From Inia geoffrensis (Eukaryota > Chordata > Mammalia > Artiodactyla > Iniidae), in contig CM070902.1 in NCBI GenBank assembly GCA_036417435.1, forward strand, positions 131,801,886 through 131,865,885: a stretch of DNA of 64,000 nt, written 5' to 3'. Shown piece by piece: positions 57,204 through 64,000 of this stretch. The notes beneath the pieces are model-generated. The model was not told where the DNA came from. It searched no databases and was given only the letters and a program-made list of their open reading frames with translations. Position numbers and translations under genes: made by a program. Within the stretch, counting starts at the first letter, position 1, and the number at the start of each line of letters is the position of its first letter.

Positions 57204-59880
57204 TGGTCATAGGAACATACATATCGATAATTACCTTAAATGTGAATGGATTAAATGTTTCAACCAAAAGACACAGGCTTGCTGAATAGATGCAAAAACA
57301 AGACCCATATATATGCTGTCTACAAGAGACCCACTTCAGACCTAGGGACACATACAGCTGAAAATGAGGGGATGGAAAAAGATATTCCATGCAAATGGAA
57401 ATCAAAAGAAAGCTGGAGTAGCACTACTCATATCAGATAAAATAGACTTTAAAATAAAAAATGTTACAAGAGACAAGGAAGGACCCTACATAATGATCAA
57501 GGGATCAATCCAAGAAGGAGATATAACAACTATAAATATATATGCACCCAACATAGGAGCACCTCAATACATAAGACAACTGCTAACAGCTTATAAAAGA
57601 GGAAATCGACAGTAACACAATAATAGTGGGGGACTTTAACACCTCACTTACAGCAATGGACAGATCACCCAGACAGAAAATTAATAAGGAAACACAAGCT
57701 TTAAATGACACAATAGACCAGATAGATTTCATTGATATTTATAGGACATTCCATCCAAAAAGAGCAGATTACACTTTCTTCTCAAGTGCACACAGAACAT
57801 TCTCCAGGATATATCACATCTTGGGTCACAAATCAAGCGTCAGTAAATTTAAGAAATTTGAAATCATATTAAGCATCTTTTCTGACCACAATGCTATGAG
57901 ATTACAAATAAATTACAGGGGAAAAAACCATAAAAAACACAAACACATGGAGGCTAAACAATACGTTACTAAATAACCAAAAATCACTGAAGAAATCAAA
58001 GAGGACATCAAAAAATACCTAGAGACAAATGATGACAAAAACATGATAATCCAAAACCTATGGGAGGGACTTCCCTGGTGGTGCAGTGGTTAAGAATCTG
58101 CCTGCCAATTCAGGGGACACGGGTTCAAGCCCTGGTCTGGGAAGTTCCCACATGCCGTGGAGAAGCTAAGCCCATGTGCCACAACTACTGAGCCCACGTA
58201 CCACAGCTACTGAAGCCTGCACGCCTAGAGCCTGTGCTCCGAAACAAAAGAAGCCACCGTAATGAGAAGCCTGTGCACCACAGCAAAGAGTAGCCCCCGC
58301 TTGCTGCAACTAGAGAAAGACCACTCAGCAATGAAGACCCAACGCAGCCAAAAGAAAAGAATAAATAAATAAGCAAATTAATTTTTTTAAAAAAACCCCC
58401 CAAAATCCCTGAAACCTATGGGATGCAGCAAAAGCAGTTCTAAGAGGAAAGTTTATAGCAATACAATCCTACCTCAAGAAACAAGAAAAACCTCAAATAA
58501 ACAGTCTTACCTTACACCTAAAAGAACTAGAGAAAGAAGAACAAACAAAACCCAAAGTTAGTAGAAGGAAAGAAATCATAAAGATCAGAGCAGAAATGAA
58601 TGAAATAGAAGCAAAGAAAACAATAACAAAGATCAATAAAGCTAAAAGCTGGTTCTTTGAGAAGATAAACAAAATTGATAAGCCATTAGCCAGACTTATC
58701 AAGAAAAAAAGGGAGAAGACTCAAATCAATAGAATTAGAAATGAAAAAGGAGAAGTGACAACTGACACTGCAGAAATACAAAAGATCATGAGAGATTACT
58801 ACAAGCAACTCTATGCCAATAAAATGGACAACCTGGAAGAAATGGACAAATTCTTAGAAAGGCACAACCTGCAAAGACTGAATCAGGAAGAAATAGAAAA
58901 TATGAACAGACCATTCACAAGCACTGAAATTGAAACTGTGATTAAAAATCTTCCAACAAACAAAAGCCCAGGACCAGATGGCTTCACAGGCGAATTCTAT
59001 CAAACATTTAGAGAAGAGCTAACACCCATCCTTCTCAAACTCTTCCAAAAAATTGCAGAGGAAGGAACACTCCCAAACTCATTCTATGAGGCCACCATCA
59101 CCCTGATACCAAAACCATACAAATATACTACAAAAAAAGAAAATTACAGACCAATATCCCTGATGAATATAGATGCAAAAATCCTCAACAAAATACTAGC
59201 AAACAGAATCTGAAAACACATTAAAAGGATCATACACCATGATCAAGTGGGATATATCCCAGGTATGCAAGGATTCTTCAGTATATGCAAATTAATCAAT
59301 GCGATACACCATATTAACAAATTGAAGAATAAAAACCATATGATCATCTCAATAGATGCAGAAAAAGCTTTTGACAAAATTTAACACCCATTTATGATAA
59401 AAACTCTCCAGAAAGTGGGCATAGATGGAACCTACCTCAACATAATAAAGGCCATATATGACAAACCCACAGCAAACATCATTCTCAATGGTGAAAAACT
59501 GAAAACATTTCCTCTAAGATCAGGAACAAGACAAGGATGTCCATTTTCACCACTCTTATTCAACATAGTTTTGGAAGTCCTAGCCACGGCAATCAGAGAA
59601 GAAAAAGAAATAAAATGAATACAAATTGGAAAAGAAGTAAAACTGTCCCTGTTTGCAGATGACATGATACTATACATAGAGACTCCTAAAGATGCCACCA
59701 GAAAACTACAAGAGCTAATCAATGAATCTGGTAAATTTGCAGGATACAAAATTAATGCACAGAAATATCTTGCATTCCTATACACTAACAATGAAAGATC
59801 ACAAAGAGAAATTAAGGAAGAAATCTCATTCACCATTGCAACAAAAAGAATATACCTAGTAATAAACCTACTTAAGGAGG
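57204..59880 (+). pseudogene. LINE-1 ORF2, broken, RT motif conserved
   Basis: The endonuclease start (T-L-N-V-N-G-L-N, Q-E-T-H-F), then G-D-F-N-T and S-D-H-N-A-M are visible to about 57900. After the SINE the RT domain runs through [14 protein letters not shown] (about 58960-59005) to an intact L-F-A-D-D-M-I-L-Y catalytic motif (59649-59678). Stops and frameshifts (for example after 57284, at 59213 and at 59618) prevent a full product. The C-terminal cysteine-rich part is missing. Confidence 0.85.
58066..58411 (+). mobile_element. CHR-1-like long SINE inside L1
   Basis: A 12-base perfect duplication 'aaacctatggga' (58054-58065 and 58412-58423). Long-type body and AAT-rich tail. The L1 order continues directly after it. 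Confidence 0.92.
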
Positions 59881-60160
59881 TAAAGAAAAGAAAAGAAAAG
59901 AAATATACAGTAAAGAAAAGAATAAAACGACTGAATATACAATCTCAAGAAATCACATAATGCAAAATGAAAAAGTATAGCAATATAATAACAACTATAT
60001 TTGGTATGAAAAAAAGAAAATACCATATAGGCATAAAGAAGAAAATAGATTTGAGGAAGAAATTTGAGGAAGAAATAGAAATTGAGAAAGAAAATAGAAC
60101 AAATGAAGTTAAATAAATAAGAAAAAAAGAATTAGATGATATTTACAAGGATTTAATAGT
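59881..60160. other. Purine-rich simple and low-complexity DNA
   Basis: (AAAAG)n at 59884-59903, then A/G-rich sequence with repeated 'gaggaagaaat' units (about 60052-60080). No gene. Confidence 0.5.
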
Positions 60161-60440
60161 TCCTCTTCTTTTTTTGTTACTTTTTATTTCTCTAGCTTTA
60201 TTGCACTATGATCAGAGAATATGGTCCTCTGTCTTTCAGAAATTTTTATAAATTTTCTTTCACTTAATGTACAGTCCAATTTTATCGATGTTCTTCAGCA
60301 CTGAAAAATGACAATATATGTTTGTAGGGTACAAATCAATCTTATAATATTTTGTATATTTTAAATTCTTTTTTTGTCTACTCTAAATTAAATCTTCTCA
60401 TTTATATTTCTGCCAATTTCTTCTTTTATTCAAATAGCTT
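60160..60440 (-). mobile_element. Old L1 ORF2 fragment
   Basis: 'cactatgatcagagaatatg' and 'cttaatgtacagtccaattt' in this order match the reverse complement of the L1 endonuclease-to-RT spacer. Diverged. Confidence 0.5.
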
Positions 60441-60479
60441 TTACCTAAAATACTATAATACACATGTAAATAATATTTT

Positions 60480-60800
60480 GTAAAGAATCATGGGTTAAAA
60501 GAGGAAATGAAACTTGCAATTATATACTAGTTAGATAGTAACAACAACACTACCCATAACAAAATATGGGTTGAACCCAAAGCTGTTCTCAGAGAAAAAT
60601 GCATAGTGTTTGATGTATTTACTCTTAAACAAGAAAAGAAATAAAGGAAGGAAGATAATAAGGAGAGAGGGAAGGAGCGAAGGAAGGAAGAAAGGAAAGA
60701 AAGAAAAAAAGGAAAAAAGGAAGAAAATGAAATATATCTAAGAACCAAGAAAAATAACAATAGACAACTATATAGGGAAATTGAATGAATAAAGATAATC
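60480..60800 (+). mobile_element. Old L1 ORF2 fragment with GGAA-rich tract
   Basis: 'caaaatatgggttgaaccca' then 'gctgttctcagagaaaaatg' match the ORF2 spacer in sense orientation. 60640-60725 is a GGAA/AAAG purine tract. Confidence 0.5.
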
Positions 60801-61345
60801 AGAAATTAGTAAGTTAGAAAATAGTAAGACTATTAGAAATAATTAGGTTTAGGAAACAGAAACCATTCTACTTTCAATAGAAATTTAATACAGTAAATTT
60901 GGTACTTACAACATAATTGGTAGGGCAGGAGAATCAGTTTTTTGTCTGGGTATTCAGGGATTAACGAAAAAAGATTGCTGAACTGCACTGCCAGTGTCAA
61001 CTTTACATCTCAAGAAGATGGAGGTTTAGGAGGCTACAACTGCAGTGATTGAATTCAAGAAGACAATAGCAGATTTTATACAGGAATCAGGAATCTCGAT
61101 TCATAAGCTACCTCTGCTACCATTGCTGTTTCTTCTTTGCTCTTCACCACTGGACTTTGTTCTTGAAGAAAAACTCAATGTCTCTATGATTGGGACAGGC
61201 TGCAGCTGCAGCTAGGTTAGATGGGACCTAAGTTTTACCCAGAACCCTGACTCAAATAGATCTAGAAAATGTGGTTTTCAGATGCTACAGTGTAGAATGC
61301 AACGTTTGGAACAGGCTGGAATGGTTGCTGCATACCAGTTACATA
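60801..61345. other. Unique stretch, nothing recognised
   Basis: No exon, RNA gene or repeat assignment is possible by eye. Confidence 0.4.
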
Positions 61346-61600
61346 TAACTACCACAATAGCTAATATTTCCTGAGCAGCAACATCAGGCACTGTTTTAGG
61401 CATTGTACATGTCTTAACTGATATGATCTACACAATATCCCTATAAGTTTGGTACAACTATTAACCTCTAGTTTACAGGCAAGAACAATGCATACAGAGA
61501 TCAAGTAACTTACTCCAAGTCTTATGGTAAAGGGCTGAGTCAGGATACAAATACAGTTAATCTCTGACTCTAGAAGTTGTACTCCAAACTGTGACATACA
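61346..61600 (+). repeat. MIR-type ancient SINE
   Basis: 'caggcactgttttaggcatt', 'tagtttacaggcaagaaca' and 'taaagggctgagtcaggata' follow the MIR order. Confidence 0.65.
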
Positions 61601-62640
61601 CTTGTTTTCTGTTCTTTCTTTTATAAAGATGAATAAAAATTTAGAACTTTCATCAAAGTTAATAGAGAAAAAAAAACTAGGAAACTGAATGTATACCATT
61701 AGCAATTAGTGATTCTACCACCGAGCAAAGGAGATGACAAATGCTACATCATGGTACCAATGGTACGTATCTTGATGGTATTAAATTTGTCAATCTTAAT
61801 GAAATAGATATTTCTGAGAAACTATAATAGTCCAAAACGGATGCGAAAATGAATTTGGAAACCTGACTGTATCAATAGCCATGGTGAAAAACAACCACTC
61901 CCCAAAAAAGTATAAGACTGAGTTTAATAAACCACTACTGTAAAATCCTCAAGGAACAGAGAATTCTATATCATGCCATTTATAAAATTTCTGAGCTACA
62001 TTATCAGGTATAATGAAAATGTCACATTGTTTTATCTGTAGTTTAACTTAACCACAATGAAAATAAGCACATTATTTCAGGGCCGCTATTACAGAGGAAA
62101 AATAACCATTGTTAGGGAGACATAATTCCCTTCATTCTTTTCCCCCTTCCTCTCCCCTCCTTGGCACAGCATTTTCTTCAAAGGACTTAAGTATAGTCAT
62201 AATACGGTGGTGTGAGCGGCCTCCAGCTCTTGGCTTGGCCTCTGCCGGGAGGTTCAATTCCCAGTTATAGCAGTCTCTCATTGTCATCTGCTGGGTCCTG
62301 GTTGGCCTTATCTGGTTTCCTGTCATGTAATTCTAGTACTGTCTTCGGCTCAATTCCCTCTCTTACCCGTGAGACCTCTCCAGTCTTCACAGCATTCTAA
62401 CTACCAAGGAAGAAAAGCATTTGGCTGCTCTCTCATTCCTTCTTAGGATGTAAAGGGCTTTCTTAGGATGTAAAGGGCGTCTTCTTAGGATGTTAAGTGA
62501 GTCTGTCTCACTTCGGGCCTCCTAGACATTGGGGAGAGGTCTTACCTAGCTATCTCATACTATGTAGGGCTGAGGAACTCTTTTGTGCTTAGTGTCTTTC
62601 AGGTGCAACCAGATCTGAAGCTTTGTTTGTTCTTTTTCAT
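61601..62640. other. Unique stretch, no gene seen
   Basis: A three-fold short tandem repeat around 'tcttaggatgtaaagggc' lies at 62441-62492. Open frames at 62132-62400 have no recognisable domain. Confidence 0.4.
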
Positions 62641-62649
62641 ATTCCTTTA

Positions 62650-63810
62650 AATGCATATGTAATTGTTTATTTTAGATTTTTCTTATTTCTTGAGGTAGGC
62701 CTCTATTGTTATGAATTTCCTTCTTAGAGCTACTTTTGCTGTCTCCCACAGATTTTGGACAGTTGTGCTTCCATTTTCATTAGTCTCAAGGTATTTTTAA
62801 ATTTACTCTTTGATATCTTCGTCAACCCAATAACAATACATTGATTGATTAGTAGCATGCTGCTTAGTCTCCACGTGTCTGTGTTTTTTCCAGTTTTCTT
62901 CTTGTAGTTGATTTCTGGTTAATACCATTGTGGTTGGAAAAGATGCTTGATATGATTTCAGTCTTTTTAAATTTATTGAGACTAGTTTTGTAGTCTAACA
63001 TGTAATCTGTCCTAGAGAATGTTCCATGTGCACTTGAGAAGAATGTGTATTCTGCTGTTTTTAGGTGGAGAGTTCTGTATATATCTATTAAATCTATCCA
63101 GCTCTAATGTGTTGTTTAAAGCCAGTGTTTCCATACTGATTTTCTGTCTGGGTAATCTATCCATTGATGTAAATGGGATTAAAATCCCCTACTATTGGGA
63201 CTTACCTGGTGGTGCAGTGCATAGGACTCTGCCTCCCAATGCAGGGTGCCTGGGTTTGATCCCTGGTCAGGGAACTAGATCCCACATTGCATGCCGCAAC
63301 TGAGTTCAGATGCCACAACTAAGGAGACTGTCTCCTGCAACCAAAGAGCTCACATGTTGCAACTAAGAGCCAGCGCAACCAAAATAAATAAATAAATAAA
63401 TATTTTAAAAAAGGAACCAATATATACGAAGTTTTAAATATTAAAAAAAAATCCCCTACCATTATTGTGCTGCAGTCCCCTATTTCTGTTACTATTTGCT
63501 TTGCACATTTGGGTGCTCCTATGTTGGGTGCATAAATATTTACAATTGTTATATCCTTTTGTTGGATTGACCCCTTTATCATTATATAATGTCCTTCTTT
63601 GTCTTTTGTTACAGTCTTTGTTTTAAGTTCTATTTTGTGTGATCTGCCTGTTGCTACGCAGCTTTCTTTTCTTTTCCATGTGCATGGAATATATTTTTCC
63701 ATCTTTTCACTTTCAGTCTATGTGTGTCTTTAGATCTGAAGTGAGTCTCTTGTATGCGATGTATAGATGGGTCTTATTTTTTTTAATCCATTCAATTATC
63801 CTATGTCTTT
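62650..63810 (-). mobile_element. Older L1 ORF2 (endonuclease region), SINE-interrupted
   Basis: The reverse complement of L1 ORF2: 'gagaatgttccatgtgcact', 'gggtgcataaatatttacaa', 'ctgaagtgagtctcttgta' in the same order as 24950-25690 of the younger L1, but more diverged. A SINE (63197-63447) splits it and another truncates it at 63811. Confidence 0.8.
63197..63447 (+). mobile_element. CHR-type SINE with extra sequence after its tail
   Basis: The SINE starts 'gggacttacctggtggtgca' and has an (AATA)n tail at 63382-63401. About 30 further bases and an A-run follow before the duplicated target (63181-63196 'aaaatcccctactatt' and 63448-63463 with one mismatch). Confidence 0.85.
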
Positions 63811-64000
63811 TTTTTTTTTTTTTGTGGTACACGGGCCTCTCACTGCTGTGGCCTCTCCTGTTGCGGAGTACAGGCTCCAGACACGCAGGCCTGGTGGCCA
63901 TGGCCCACGGGCCCAGCTGCTCCGCCATACGTGAGATCCCGGGCCAGGGCACAAACCCGCATCCCCTGCATCAGCAGGCGGACTCTCAACCACTATGCCA
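63811..64000 (-). mobile_element. CHR-2-like SINE, cut by window edge
   Basis: A poly(T), then the minus-strand SINE ('gtggtacacgggcctctcac' on plus). The head lies beyond the window. Confidence 0.88.

Larger units (their letters stand above)
56158..59880 (+). mobile_element. LINE-1, truncated at both ends, with SINE insertion
   Basis: It starts 'ccagagggcagacagcagaa' in the 5' UTR just before ORF1. It continues through ORF1 and ORF2 to about 59880, where the L1 order stops abruptly at an (AAAAG)n tract. The 3' third of ORF2 and the 3' UTR are absent. A long SINE interrupts it at 58066. The sequence is close to the L1 at 21040-26283. Confidence 0.87.

Noticed and set aside
57204..59880. A potentially active L1 ORF2, because the FADD motif is intact
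   Set aside because: Several stops and frameshifts, an internal SINE and the missing C-terminal part exclude a functional product.
1..64000. CRISPR arrays, operons, phage or integrative elements
   Set aside because: The sequence is vertebrate nuclear DNA. The regular repeats are microsatellites and dispersed retroposons, and there are no prokaryotic gene arrangements.

Overview
This window is mammalian nuclear DNA, most likely from a whale or dolphin. The main evidence is more than twenty tRNA-derived SINEs of the CHR type. They start like 'gggcttccctggtggcgcag', carry a tRNA-like B-box ('ggttcgtgcc' or 'ggttcgatcc') and end in poly(A) or (AATA)n. Alongside them are LINE-1 copies with the 3' ends typical of cetartiodactyls. 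I saw no BovB or Bov-A elements, which would be expected in a ruminant. The species itself is an inference.

Gene content is very low. The only gene-like structure is a minus-strand locus. It has a CpG island (about 41690-42690) whose minus-strand transcript would end its first exon at a good splice donor (42254/42255). A 94-base candidate exon lies at 9464-9557. A short exon at 2910-2951 encodes M-E-D-C-R-E-Y-V-R-M-L-K-Q-K and ends at a strong donor. If these belong together, bases 1 to about 42250 are 5' introns of one gene and 43000-64000 is upstream flank. I could not name the gene.

Layout. 1-12 kb: introns with SINEs, MIRs and MaLR-like LTRs, including a SINE cluster at 11.2-12.1 kb. 12-18 kb: decayed LINE fragments and two tandem duplications. 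18-26.6 kb: a LINE pile-up, in which a younger minus-strand L1 (21040-26283) sits inside an older L1 and itself carries two later SINE insertions. 27-41 kb: unique AT-rich DNA, a probable decayed endogenous retrovirus, L2, L1 and MIR pieces. 41.5-43.1 kb: the CpG island and its pyrimidine-rich edge. 43-56 kb: unique DNA, L2 fragments, a dead mariner transposon (51383-52662) and LTRs. 56.1-59.9 kb: a plus-strand L1 with a conserved reverse-transcriptase motif but broken frames. 60-64 kb: older L1 pieces and SINEs cut by the window edge.

I found no new enzymatic or defence system, and no intact protein-coding gene can be read here. The most interesting observations concern transposon biology: SINE insertions that carry extra downstream sequence ending in a second poly(A) before the target duplication, repeated use of one target site, and a mariner and an L1 whose catalytic residues are visibly lost.
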